NCBI GenBank assembly: GCA_947627565.1
Contig: CANQWO010000008.1
Span: forward strand, 1 to 59,025
From: an uncultured Clostridia bacterium
GTDB taxonomy: Bacteria > Bacillota > Clostridia > Christensenellales > Borkfalkiaceae
Reading direction: 5' to 3'
Length of the DNA: 59,025 bases
A program made the position numbers and the translations under genes. Positions 1 to 8,125 of the stretch are shown here, piece by piece. Numbering within the stretch: position 1 is the stretch's first letter; each line of letters begins with the position of its first letter. The notes beneath the pieces are model-generated. The model saw only the letters and a list, made by a program, of their open reading frames with translations. It searched no databases and had not been told where the DNA came from.

Positions 1-82
1 CGAAAATGTATACTTTTACGGACTTTTTTTGAAACTTATTAAATTCCTCCCAAAAACGTTAATTTTTATGAAATTTCACACG

Positions 83-117
83 AAAAAGGCCCGCCGCTTC
101 CTCCGAAGCGGCGGGCC
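83..117 (-). terminator. GC-rich hairpin terminator
   Basis: A 12-bp perfect stem (88-99 with 106-117, GGCCCGCCGCTT) is followed on the minus strand by a short T run. It lies 115 bases past the LRR lipoprotein gene and probably ends that transcript. On the plus strand it is also followed by a T-rich stretch, so it may act both ways. The remainder of 1-231 holds no supported gene. Confidence 0.6.
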
Positions 118-231
118 CTCTCCCTAATTTTTTGTAGAATCGCTTGTTCACCTTGGCGCGAAAAAATCTTTCCGGCATAAAGCTATTTCGGCGACAGACA
201 AACGCCCATTCTTGATGATACGGGCCTTTTT

Positions 232-1053
232 TTATTCGGGATCCTTCGTCCACGGCGCGGGGGCGGAGGTCTCGGGATTGTAGTACCACCAATCCGCATG
301 GCTCGCCCATTCTTCGGCCGTCGGCGCGTCCTCGGTGAAGAAGAAAATCCGTGCGAAGAAGAGGTCGTCGTTCCCGTTATCTTCGATGGCGATCTTCGCC
401 CAATCCTGCGCGGAACCCCGATAGTATACGGCATTCAGCCCGCAACCCGCGAACGCCCCCGCACCGACGGAAGTCACACTGACGGGGATCACGATGCTTT
501 CAAGCCTGACGCAAAAATCAAATGCGTCTTCTTTGACCGAAGTTACGCCGTCCGGGATCGTCATGCCCGTGAGCTCCGTGCAACCTTCGAACATACTCAC
601 GCCGATCTCCTTCAACCCGCTCCCGAGCTTGGCGCTCGTGAGCTCCTTGCAATGGGCAAACGCCCAGCCGCCGACGGAACTCACGCTGTCGGGGATCACA
701 ATGTCCGTAAGGCCCGTGCAGGATTCAAACGCACTGTTTCCGATCGACGTCACGCCGTCCGGGATCTCGACCGCCGAGGCTTCGCAACCATAGAATGCAA
801 ACTTCCCGATCGCGGTCACGCGCTTTCCCTCGTAGCTGTCCGGAATGGCGATCGCAATCTCTTCGGCGCCGTCTGCCACCGTTCCGATCCCCGCCACGGC
901 GTAGGTATCCGTTTCCTTGTCATACTCGTAGGAAAAGCCCTCCGTGACCCTCGTGGTCTCTCCCCCGCCGGTACCTCCGCACGCCGCAAGGCCGCACACC
1001 AAACAGAGCCCCGCCGCGGCCGAGAGCACGGCCAACAAAATTTTGTGTTTCAT
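232..1053 (-). CDS. Leucine-rich-repeat (BspA-like, LRR_5) lipoprotein
   Basis: A 273-residue secreted lipoprotein. Residues 1-25 form a signal peptide ending in a lipobox (GLAAC), so the mature protein is tethered by its N-terminal Cys outside the membrane. The body holds about five 23-residue units of the BspA type (I..SAF..C..L..I.IPDSV), which are known surface-binding repeats in gut and oral bacteria. The start at 1053 is chosen over a more upstream in-frame codon because GGGGAGG lies just before it and the signal peptide starts there. Its mRNA begins with the structured leader at 1079-1214. Ligand unknown. Confidence 0.85.
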   Translation of the reverse strand: MKHKILLAVLSAAAGLCLVCGLAACGGTGGGETTRVTEGFSYEYDKETDTYAVAGIGTVADGAEEIAIAIPDSYEGKRVTAIGKFAFYGCEASAVEIPDGVTSIGNSAFESCTGLTDIVIPDSVSSVGGWAFAHCKELTSAKLGSGLKEIGVSMFEGCTELTGMTIPDGVTSVKEDAFDFCVRLESIVIPVSVTSVGAGAFAGCGLNAVYYRGSAQDWAKIAIEDNGNDDLFFARIFFFTEDAPTAEEWASHADWWYYNPETSAPAPWTKDPE

Positions 1054-1078
1054 AGGTTCCTCCCCTCTTTGAAAATAA

Positions 1079-1214
1079 GGCACCCCAATTAAGGAGTGCC
1101 TGCAAAGAGTATCCCCTTAATTGGTTTGCCTCACAATTATTTTCACATATGGAAAAAAGGATACACCAATGCCGTAGGTATCGCCATATGTGAATCATGT
1201 AAAATTGTGAGGCA
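1079..1214 (-). ncRNA. Structured leader RNA, putative riboswitch, copy 1
   Basis: The predicted transcript starts at about 1213, exactly at a long helix: 1203-1214 pairs with 1127-1138, and 1184-1194 continues with 1142-1152. Inside lies a GGCATT motif followed by GTATCC (1159-1164), which can pair with GGATAC (1109-1114). Next come two exclusive hairpins: CCAATTAAGG (1115-1124) with CCTTAATTGG (1085-1094), or GGCAC/GTGCC (1079-1100) followed by a weak T run. A CTCTTTG segment can also pair with CAAAGAG beside the ribosome binding site. The same order of elements is found at 23570-23713. No known riboswitch class was recognised. Confidence 0.6.
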
Positions 1215-1219
1215 GTAAC

Positions 1220-1248
1220 ATTATAGTAGAGAGATGGAAAAATTGCAA
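1220..1248 (-). promoter_or_regulatory. Promoter of LRR lipoprotein leader
   Basis: TTGCAA (1243-1248), 17-base spacer, TATAAT (1220-1225) on the minus strand. Transcription would begin at the first base pair of the leader helix. Confidence 0.75.
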
Positions 1249-1278
1249 GAAAAAAATCAAACCTTTTTTCCGTCCCAA

Positions 1279-1307
1279 TAAAAAAGACCTCCCCGCGGGG
1301 AAGTCTT
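1279..1307 (-). terminator. Intrinsic terminator after the FmdB-like gene
   Basis: AAGAC.TCCCCGCGGGGA.GTCTT hairpin (1284-1307) followed on the minus strand by six Ts, 17 bases after the stop codon of the zinc-ribbon gene. Confidence 0.85.
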
Positions 1308-1323
1308 CTTTCTGTGGACAAAA

Positions 1324-1521
1324 TCAGGAGCAGCCCGAACACTCCGAGCATTTTCCGTTGCATTTTTTGGGCGGCTTGCCCGTCGCCGAATACATCTCGC
1401 CCGACCATTTCCGCTCGGCCGTAGCGCCGCACCTCGGACATGGTATGGCCTGATCGTGTCTCTTGACCAATTCTTCAAATTCAAATCCGCACTGCTTGCA
1501 CCGATACGACAATATGGGCAT
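1324..1521 (-). CDS. FmdB-family zinc ribbon protein
   Basis: A 65-residue protein with the FmdB/CxxC_CxxC_SSSS zinc ribbon: MPILSYRCKQCG at the N-terminus and CPRCG about 20 residues later, four Cys in total for one Zn ion. The C-terminal tail is Cys-rich (CNGKCSECSGCS) and could bind a second metal. Family members are described as putative regulators, first named beside formamidase; the role here is unknown. GGGAGG precedes the ATG, and a promoter and terminator flank it, so it is a single-gene unit. Confidence 0.88.
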   Translation of the reverse strand: MPILSYRCKQCGFEFEELVKRHDQAIPCPRCGATAERKWSGEMYSATGKPPKKCNGKCSECSGCS

Positions 1522-1550
1522 CCGCGTTTCCTCCCGGAATCTTCCGCATC

Positions 1551-1579
1551 ATTATACCGCATGCGGCCGCATTTTGCAA
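1551..1579 (-). promoter_or_regulatory. Promoter of the FmdB-like gene
   Basis: TTGCAA (1574-1579), 17-base spacer, TATAAT (1551-1556); the spacer contains the palindrome GCGGCCGC. The start codon lies 30 bases downstream. Confidence 0.75.
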
Positions 1580-1663
1580 GGGTTTTCGAAGGATCGGCGG
1601 GCCCGCGCGAAAATTTTTGCGCGCGGACGATTTACTTCGCGGAACGCCTGCGGCCCTCCGCCC

Positions 1664-3181
1664 TCACCACGCCAATTGGATCCCGTTTTGCACGAGCAGT
1701 TCCCGATACGCCTTCAACAGCGTGCGGTCTTCGGCGACTTCCCGCGGCGGGACGTTGCGAGAGAGCGCAAACGCCGCCAGAAGCCCCGCCGATTCGCCCA
1801 CGTTCCACTCCACGGGATGAAGCCGATAGCACCCGTTGGTGAGGTGGGTCGTCCCGATGTTCTTCCCCGCGGGGAGCAGGTTTTTGATCCGGACGGGAAT
1901 GAGCGCGCCGAGCGGGATGCAGAATCGCTCCGTCGGCTCGTAGAAGAAGGTGTGCGAGCGCGTGGTGATGTGCAGGTCGATGGGATAGCTCCCCACCCCC
2001 ACCGAATCGGCATAACACACTCCGCGTTTGACCTCCTCCGCCGTCACGGTATGCAGACTGCGGATGCGCCGCGATTCGCGGATATAGGGCGCCATCGCGA
2101 GGCCGTCCTCGGTGCCGAGTTCATAGGTGTTCAGGGCGAGGAAGGGATAGCCCCTCCCGCCGTCGGCGCGCTCCGCCTCCGTCTGCAACCAATAGAGCAG
2201 ACTGAGCGTGAGCTGCCTTGCGAGATACTTGTTCGTCTCCGCGTCCGCGCTGTCAATGATGTTGCCGAGAAAGAAATCGTTCTGCGGCCAATTGAGCACG
2301 GTGACGTCGTAGGGAACGCCCCGCTTGAAGTGGGCGGAATTTACAATGCGGCGATAGGGAAAGAGCCCGAAGAGCTTATTTCCCCGTTCGTCCGTCTCGC
2401 CCGGGTAGAATCCGAACCGCTTTGCCCGCCCCGTGGAGGAATCCGGGCCGTACATGCTCAGCACGGGATAGTTGTCATACGGGGTCATGAGGCGGCGGAA
2501 AAATTCGTATTCGGACGGCTTTTCGATCACATAGTCGCCCGTCTTCCGGTCCTCGACGGCGGCCGCCCAGGTGATGGGCTGCTGGTCTTCGGGATCGGCA
2601 CGGAGCGGGGCGCGCGATTCGCCCGTTTCCGCCCTGCTCTCCGCACCGACGACATATTCGCAGCCCGCTTGTTTCACAAGCTCGCCCGTGTCGCTGCCGT
2701 CGAGAAAGATACGCGCCGCAACGCGCTCCTCCCGCGCGCCGCAGACGGTGAACGCGACGATCTCGTCTCCCGAAGTCTCCACGGAAGCGAGCGCACACCC
2801 GGTGTGGATCTCCAACAGCCCGCTGTCCGTATAGGGCTGCAACATCCGCAAAAGGATGGAGAGCGCCAAACGGGGCGGATGGGAAATCCTGCTCACCGAC
2901 GACCCGCCGGGGCAGAAATACGCCTTCGTTTTGAGTTCGTCAATGATCTCCGGATGGGTGCGATAGTGTTCTCTGACCGCATTGCGATATCGGCGATAGC
3001 TCTCTGTGCAGCCCGTCTCCTCTATCCAGCGGTGTTCGTCCGGCGGGACCGCCTGCGAAGTGAGCTGCCCGCCGATCCAGTCCGTCGCCTCGTAAAGTGC
3101 GACCCGAAGGCCGCACTTTGCCGCGGAATAGGCGGCAAGTACGCCGCCCAGTCCGCCGCCGTAGATCGCTACGTCTTTCAT
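1664..3181 (-). CDS. FAD-dependent oxidoreductase (FAD_oxidored type)
   Basis: A 505-residue protein starting with an FAD-binding Rossmann motif (AIYGGGLGGVLAAYSAAKCG) and a following acidic residue (LYEATD) that would bind the ribose. It then has the GGQLTSQ segment seen in the FAD_oxidored family, whose members often sit in polysaccharide-use loci of gut bacteria. No signal peptide, so it is cytoplasmic. It is the last gene of the operon that runs from 14.7 kb, 51 bases after the second permease and with its own GGAGG site. It may oxidise a sugar or a breakdown product that the importer delivers; the substrate cannot be read from sequence. Confidence 0.85.
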   Translation of the reverse strand: MKDVAIYGGGLGGVLAAYSAAKCGLRVALYEATDWIGGQLTSQAVPPDEHRWIEETGCTESYRRYRNAVREHYRTHPEIIDELKTKAYFCPGGSSVSRISHPPRLALSILLRMLQPYTDSGLLEIHTGCALASVETSGDEIVAFTVCGAREERVAARIFLDGSDTGELVKQAGCEYVVGAESRAETGESRAPLRADPEDQQPITWAAAVEDRKTGDYVIEKPSEYEFFRRLMTPYDNYPVLSMYGPDSSTGRAKRFGFYPGETDERGNKLFGLFPYRRIVNSAHFKRGVPYDVTVLNWPQNDFFLGNIIDSADAETNKYLARQLTLSLLYWLQTEAERADGGRGYPFLALNTYELGTEDGLAMAPYIRESRRIRSLHTVTAEEVKRGVCYADSVGVGSYPIDLHITTRSHTFFYEPTERFCIPLGALIPVRIKNLLPAGKNIGTTHLTNGCYRLHPVEWNVGESAGLLAAFALSRNVPPREVAEDRTLLKAYRELLVQNGIQLAW

Positions 3182-3232
3182 GAGATGTCCTCCCTGCCGC
3201 CTGTTGCGCCCGGGCCGATGCGCTGCATGCGA

Positions 3233-4093
3233 TCAGCCCTTCACGCTTCCCACGGTGACGCCCTTCACAAAGAATTTCGCCACGAAGGGATAGACGGCGA
3301 CGATGGGAATGATGCTGACGACGATCATCGCCGCTTCGATATACGTCTTTTGCAGGAAGAGCGTTTGATCGCCGAGCACGTCGGCAGACGTATTGATATA
3401 GTTGAGAATGTACATCGCGAGCGGCCAAAACCGATCTGCGTTCGGCAAATAGATGAGCGCCGAGAAGTAGTTGTTCCAATAATTTACGGCCGTGAACAGC
3501 GCAACGCTCGCGACGGCGGGCAGCGCAACGGGCAGGAGGATATACACCATGACCTGCCAATTCCGCGCGCCGTCGATCACCGCCGACTCCTCGATCTCCT
3601 TGGGAACTCCTTCGAGGTAGTTTTTGAGCAGGATCAAATTGTATACCTGCACCACGGAGGGGAAGATGAGCGCGAAGGGCGTATTGAGCAACCCGAGCGA
3701 TTTCACGATGAAGAAGTTGGGCACGATCCCGCCCGAGAAGAGCATGATGATGATGAAGAACACCATCGTCCCTCTCCTGCAGGGAAACGACGGCTTGCTG
3801 AGCGCGAACGCCGCCGAGAACATCACGGCAACGGACAGCAGCGTGCCGAAGACGGTGACCGCGATCGAGATGAAGAATGCCCGGAAATACGGCCAATTCG
3901 TGAAGACGAATTGATAGTTGTAGAGCGTCGCATCCACCGGAAGGAAGACGACGGTCTCCCCATATGTGGAGAAGGACTTCGAAACGACATTGAGGAACGG
4001 CAACAGGCAGAGCAGAATGATGAACACGAGCAACACATAGTTGACGGCGTGAAAAACTCTGTTCTCCTTGATTTTACCGGTCTTGTTTTTCAT
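3233..4093 (-). CDS. Carbohydrate ABC transporter permease (LplC/AraQ type)
   Basis: A 286-residue inner-membrane permease with about six hydrophobic helices, of the binding-protein-dependent MalG/LplC group. The EAA loop is visible near residues 185-205 (LEGVPKEIEESAVIDGA), the site that contacts the ATPase. The start at 4093 (MKNKTGK) gives a typical short cytoplasmic N-terminus; an upstream extension in the same frame would overlap the other permease and is not hydrophobic. It follows the LplB-type permease by one base, so the two are surely co-translated. No ATPase gene is present here; a shared MsiK-type ATPase elsewhere is likely. Confidence 0.92.
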   Translation of the reverse strand: MKNKTGKIKENRVFHAVNYVLLVFIILLCLLPFLNVVSKSFSTYGETVVFLPVDATLYNYQFVFTNWPYFRAFFISIAVTVFGTLLSVAVMFSAAFALSKPSFPCRRGTMVFFIIIMLFSGGIVPNFFIVKSLGLLNTPFALIFPSVVQVYNLILLKNYLEGVPKEIEESAVIDGARNWQVMVYILLPVALPAVASVALFTAVNYWNNYFSALIYLPNADRFWPLAMYILNYINTSADVLGDQTLFLQKTYIEAAMIVVSIIPIVAVYPFVAKFFVKGVTVGSVKG

Positions 4094-4094
4094 A

Positions 4095-5048
4095 TCAGAA
4101 GACCCCCGTTCCCGTAGTTTTTTTCGCGATCTTGTTGGTGACCAGGATGAGGAGCAGCGCAACGACGCCGTTGAACAGCCCGACCGCCGTGGAAAGACCG
4201 TATTGCCCCGCATTTTCGCCGAGACTGATGCGGTATACATACGTTCCGATGATCTCGCCGGAGTTGCGGGTGACCGAGGAGATCATCGTATAGATCTGGT
4301 CGAATCCGGCGTCCATGAGATACCCGACGCGGATGATCAGCATGACGATGATGGTCGGGAGAATGGACGGGATGGTGATGCTCCAGATCTGGCGGAATTT
4401 GCCCGCGCCGTCCAGCTTCGCCGCCTCGTATAAGTTGGGGTCGATCGCCATGATCGCGGAGACATACACGATCGAACTGTATCCGATCTCTTTCCAGCCC
4501 GAAGTGAAGATGACGAGTCCGCGGAAGATGGAGTCCGTCCCGAACCAATAGACGGGATTATCGGGATTCATGAGTCCCAATTTGATGAGGAAGGAGTTCA
4601 CGGGCCCGTCGATGGAAAGCACGCATTTGAAGATACCCGTGATCACGACCCATGAAAGGAAGTGCGGCAGGAAGACGGACATCTGCGTCCATTTCGAAAA
4701 CAGTTTGTTGGAGACCTCGGTGATCATGATCGCCAGCACGACGGGAAGCGGGAACAGAATGACGATCTTGAGCACGCTGATGATGAGGGTATTCCCGATA
4801 TATTTCAGGATCTCGGGATCGCTGAAGATCTTTCCGAAATGCTGAAACGTCCAATCGGCGTGCATGAACGCCTCGATCGGGTTCCCGTAACGAATGAAAT
4901 TGATATTATCCTTAAAGGCGATCAAAAGGCCGATCATCGGCAGATAGGAGAACAGCACCGCGAAGACGATCGCCGGGACGACGAACGGAACAAGCGATTT
5001 GCTCTTCTTCCACTTTGCCTTGAAGGATTCACTACCTGTTGCCTTCAT
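4095..5048 (-). CDS. Carbohydrate ABC transporter permease (LplB type)
   Basis: A 317-residue permease partner with six predicted helices, starting with the positive segment KAKWKKSKSL common in LplB/YtcP proteins. The EAA-like loop is IDPNLYEAAKLDGAGKFRQI. Two ATG codons are adjacent (5051 and 5048). GGGAGG sits five bases from the second and only two from the first, so the second is preferred. It lies between the solute-binding lipoprotein and the second permease and together with them forms the membrane part of the importer. Confidence 0.92.
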   Translation of the reverse strand: MKATGSESFKAKWKKSKSLVPFVVPAIVFAVLFSYLPMIGLLIAFKDNINFIRYGNPIEAFMHADWTFQHFGKIFSDPEILKYIGNTLIISVLKIVILFPLPVVLAIMITEVSNKLFSKWTQMSVFLPHFLSWVVITGIFKCVLSIDGPVNSFLIKLGLMNPDNPVYWFGTDSIFRGLVIFTSGWKEIGYSSIVYVSAIMAIDPNLYEAAKLDGAGKFRQIWSITIPSILPTIIVMLIIRVGYLMDAGFDQIYTMISSVTRNSGEIIGTYVYRISLGENAGQYGLSTAVGLFNGVVALLLILVTNKIAKKTTGTGVF

Positions 5049-5063
5049 CATGACCTCCCGCCC

Positions 5064-6599
5064 TTATTTGGAGCGATACCACTTGTTGATCTCATTCGTT
5101 GCCACTGTGCCGCCGTCACTGCGCCACTTCGTGAGATATTCTCCGAGCTTGCCGGTCCCCTTATCCCGCGCCATCATGACGAAGAATTGGTCCTGCGAAT
5201 AGAGCTCGATCGTCGAGCGCACGCGCGCATATTCGGCGAGCGGAGGCGCGAAATCGAGCACATCGTAGACGCCGACCTCGTCCGCGTTCCGCATCATCAA
5301 GCTCCATACGCGGTAGAGTTCCGCCTGCTTGCGCACACGCGCCAACCAATACTGCGTATACACCTTCTCGTTGCTCCCCGTGAGGTAGTAGCTCGCGGTA
5401 TCTTTTTCGGCGAAGTGCTCGGAGAGCGGGATATATCCCTCGGAGGCGTTATACGTCCAGTGATAGCCCTCGCGCCCGATCACGATGTCGCGGAAGTTGT
5501 GCGCCTCGTCCGTATCGGTGAGTTTGGCGTTGATCCAGTCGATGACATAGCCCGCATTGCTCGCCATATAGAACGGAATGCAGGTGACGTAGGAGCAGCC
5601 GCCGAGACGGTTGGCATATTCCTTGCCGTCCTGATTTTTCAACGCGCGGAGATAGCCGAGGAGGTTTTCCTGCGTGCTGTTCGCCTGAGGCCCGGATACA
5701 AGCCCGCTCACGATGGAGCTGATGCTCCAGATGCTCGTGGAGATGGCGCCGGCCTTGCCTCCCGTGAACTTTTGGATCGCCGTAGCGGAATCCTGCGTGG
5801 GGACTTCGGTATCGATGAGCCCCTCGTCATACAGTTTTGCCATATATTGCACATAGTCGGGATAGGTGGGCGCGTCCATATAGTAGCGCACTTCCGTCTT
5901 TCCGTTGACCGTGTATTCCTGCCAATCGGCATAGATGCCGAATCCCGCGGCGATCGCCCAGACGACGGGCGTATACATATCGAAGGTGAGCACATTGACG
6001 TTCTTCGCCGTCTTGATCGCTTTGAGCGTCGTGTAGAGCTCGTCCGTCGTGGTGGGAATGCGCAGATTGAGTTCATCCAGCCAATCCTGTCTGAAAACGA
6101 TGGGATATTGGATGTTGTCGCTCGAGGAACGCTCGGGAATGCCGTAGATCTTGCCGTCGATCGTGACCGTCGCCCACGATTCGGGCGAGATGACCTCCTT
6201 GAGGACGGGCCCGAACTTCTCGATCGCGGGCGTGATGTCCAAAAGCGCGTCCAGCGCGACCATGTCGGCAAATTGGGCGGACGTGAGTTTCATCGCGTCG
6301 AATTTATCGCCGTTCGTCATCAGCATGTTCAACCGCGCGGTCGCATCGACGGCGGGAAGTTGGTCGTATTTCACCTTGTAGCCCGTGACGCGCTCCACTT
6401 CCTTCGCGTTCTCATCATCGTTGATATATGCGACGTCGTACCCGGAGTTGGGCATGAGCACGGAGAGCGTGGGTTTTTGGCTGAGGTCGATCTCGAGGTT
6501 GATCTCCGTCTCCCCCTTATTCCCCCCGCAGGCGCACACGCCGACGGCGACAACGGCACAGAGACTGAAACTGAAGATCGCCTTCATCAACTTTTTCAT
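5064..6599 (-). CDS. ABC transporter solute-binding lipoprotein (LplA type)
   Basis: A 511-residue extracellular sugar-binding lipoprotein. Residues 1-24 are a signal peptide with lipobox VCAC, and the mature part matches the long (about 500 residue) family-1 binding proteins that partner LplB/LplC permeases. These usually take oligosaccharides rather than simple sugars. Features seen include LSVLMPNSGYDVAYINDDEN near the N-terminus and a central region giving YGIPERSSSDNIQYPIVFRQ. It starts one base before the stop of the upstream gene and ends 15 bases before the first permease. It delivers substrate to the two permeases; substrate inferred from the neighbouring enzymes to be a HexNAc- or mannose-containing oligosaccharide. 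Confidence 0.92.
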   Translation of the reverse strand: MKKLMKAIFSFSLCAVVAVGVCACGGNKGETEINLEIDLSQKPTLSVLMPNSGYDVAYINDDENAKEVERVTGYKVKYDQLPAVDATARLNMLMTNGDKFDAMKLTSAQFADMVALDALLDITPAIEKFGPVLKEVISPESWATVTIDGKIYGIPERSSSDNIQYPIVFRQDWLDELNLRIPTTTDELYTTLKAIKTAKNVNVLTFDMYTPVVWAIAAGFGIYADWQEYTVNGKTEVRYYMDAPTYPDYVQYMAKLYDEGLIDTEVPTQDSATAIQKFTGGKAGAISTSIWSISSIVSGLVSGPQANSTQENLLGYLRALKNQDGKEYANRLGGCSYVTCIPFYMASNAGYVIDWINAKLTDTDEAHNFRDIVIGREGYHWTYNASEGYIPLSEHFAEKDTASYYLTGSNEKVYTQYWLARVRKQAELYRVWSLMMRNADEVGVYDVLDFAPPLAEYARVRSTIELYSQDQFFVMMARDKGTGKLGEYLTKWRSDGGTVATNEINKWYRSK

Positions 6600-8045
6600 T
6601 TATTCTTCCTCCTTTCTTCTTTTCATGATCATGACAGCCACGACCGCGGCCGCGCCGAATACGATCGCGCCGCCCGTTCCGACGACGGTGCCGCCGCAGC
6701 CCTTTTTCGCGGGAGTTTCCGGCTTCGGATCCTGCGGTGTGGGATCGGCCGGGGTCGGGTCTTCCGGTGTGGGATCGACCGGTGTGGGATCGACCGGCGC
6801 GGGGTCTTCCGCCTTTTGCTTTTCGACGACCAGCACCGCCGTACACACCTTCCGCATTACATGCTTGGGATAGCCGCCCTCCGACGAATAGTTGAGGTGC
6901 ACGAGCTCGTCGTTTTGGCGGAGCAGGAAAGTCGTGGAGCCGCCCCCGTCGAGTTCGATGGCGGTCTTCATGCCGAGTTCCTTCGCGAGATTGGCCTCCT
7001 CCTGCACGGTGAGCCCTTTGGAATAGCTCGACTGTCTGCCGTCGAGCGCGCAGAGCATCATTTTGCCGTCTTCGCGGATGCCGAAGAACGTCCTGTCCGC
7101 GGGCACGCCGCCCGAATTTTCGAGGTCGGTGCGGCATTTTTCGTTGACGACGCCGTTTTCCACGAGGATGCACCAGCCGCCCGTGACATAGTCCATGCCC
7201 GCGAACGCGCCGGCGGGAACTCTGTGGACGAACGCCGTCGCGCCGTAATAGAAATTCTCATAGAGCCACTGCGCGGCCTCGCTCTCGCCCTTTGCGACGA
7301 TGGCAAATTCCCCCGAACGCACCTTGACGGCGCTGTCGGAGAGGATCTGCCCTTCGACGGTGCGGCGGGATTCCCCCGTTGCGCGGCGGTCTTGCATGTT
7401 GCCTTCTACGACGGCGGCGACATATTTGCCGCTGTTTTTTACGGTGTATTGCCCCGCGTTTTCGTAGATGGCGAGCCCGCCCTCTTGCGGCTCCCGATTC
7501 CACGCGTCGACGGAAAACGTGCGCGTTTCGGCGCCGTCCGCGGTCGTGACCGTCACGGCGCTTTCGGTCTCGGTCATGCGGCCGATCGCGACGTTCCCCT
7601 TGTTATCGAACCCGAAGCAGTTCTTCCAATCGTAAGGGCCGACCGAATAGACGACGCCGCCGTTCACATAGGACTCTACGGGGGAGCCGCCCGAGAAGAA
7701 ATCGCCGTTTGTGGCGGCGTATACCTTTCTCCCCGTCTTTTGTTCGTAGTCTTTGGCGGTATCCATCACGGTGCTGAGGAGAAATCCCCCGTCCGCGCTC
7801 TCCCGATGGTGAAGTACCACTTCGAGGTCGCAGTCCTCCGCGGTGGGGTCCAAGGCGGCGGTGAACAGCTTTTGCGGTCCTCCGCTTCTTTCAAATTCGT
7901 ATTTCTGATAGGTGAGACCGTGCAAGGTCTCGGTCTCTGTGGGGGTGAGCGTCTCCGCCGCAGCGGCGGGAAGGGAGACGAATCCCACGGAAAGCAGGCA
8001 TGCGAGCGAAATTGCCGCAGCCGAAAAAATCATTCTCTTTTTCAT
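6600..8045 (-). CDS. Surface phosphodiester-glycosidase-like protein (NAGPA domain)
   Basis: A 481-residue exported protein. Residues 1-28 are a signal peptide; the body carries the NAGPA (phosphodiester glycosidase) fold signatures TNGDFFSGGSPVESY and ELDGGGSTTFLL. In animals this domain removes GlcNAc from GlcNAc-1-phospho-mannose, and bacterial members are linked to phosphodiester-bound sugars of exopolysaccharides or teichoic-like polymers. A Pro/Asp/Thr linker (DPTPVDPTPVDPTPEDP) leads to KKGCGGTVVGTGG, a membrane helix and a KRRKEEE tail, which anchors the protein outside the cell. The tail resembles that of the 10779-13925 product. The start (8045) is set by the signal peptide; no strong ribosome binding site is seen. 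Confidence 0.85.
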   Translation of the reverse strand: MKKRMIFSAAAISLACLLSVGFVSLPAAAAETLTPTETETLHGLTYQKYEFERSGGPQKLFTAALDPTAEDCDLEVVLHHRESADGGFLLSTVMDTAKDYEQKTGRKVYAATNGDFFSGGSPVESYVNGGVVYSVGPYDWKNCFGFDNKGNVAIGRMTETESAVTVTTADGAETRTFSVDAWNREPQEGGLAIYENAGQYTVKNSGKYVAAVVEGNMQDRRATGESRRTVEGQILSDSAVKVRSGEFAIVAKGESEAAQWLYENFYYGATAFVHRVPAGAFAGMDYVTGGWCILVENGVVNEKCRTDLENSGGVPADRTFFGIREDGKMMLCALDGRQSSYSKGLTVQEEANLAKELGMKTAIELDGGGSTTFLLRQNDELVHLNYSSEGGYPKHVMRKVCTAVLVVEKQKAEDPAPVDPTPVDPTPEDPTPADPTPQDPKPETPAKKGCGGTVVGTGGAIVFGAAAVVAVMIMKRRKEEE

Positions 8046-8065
8046 ATCGATTCGGAAAATTCGGG

Positions 8066-8095
8066 ATACGCCGCCCGCCGAAGCGGGCGGCGTCC
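8066..8095 (-). terminator. Intra-operon GC hairpin
   Basis: An 11-bp stem (ACGCCGCCCGC with GCGGGCGGCGT) sits in the 80-base gap between the repeat lipoprotein and the NAGPA-like gene. It lacks a good T run, so it may be a partial terminator, an RNA-stabilising hairpin or an attenuator lowering expression of the transporter half. Confidence 0.4.
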
Positions 8096-8125
8096 CTTTG
8101 CGGCGCAATGCCGTTTCAGTTGCCT

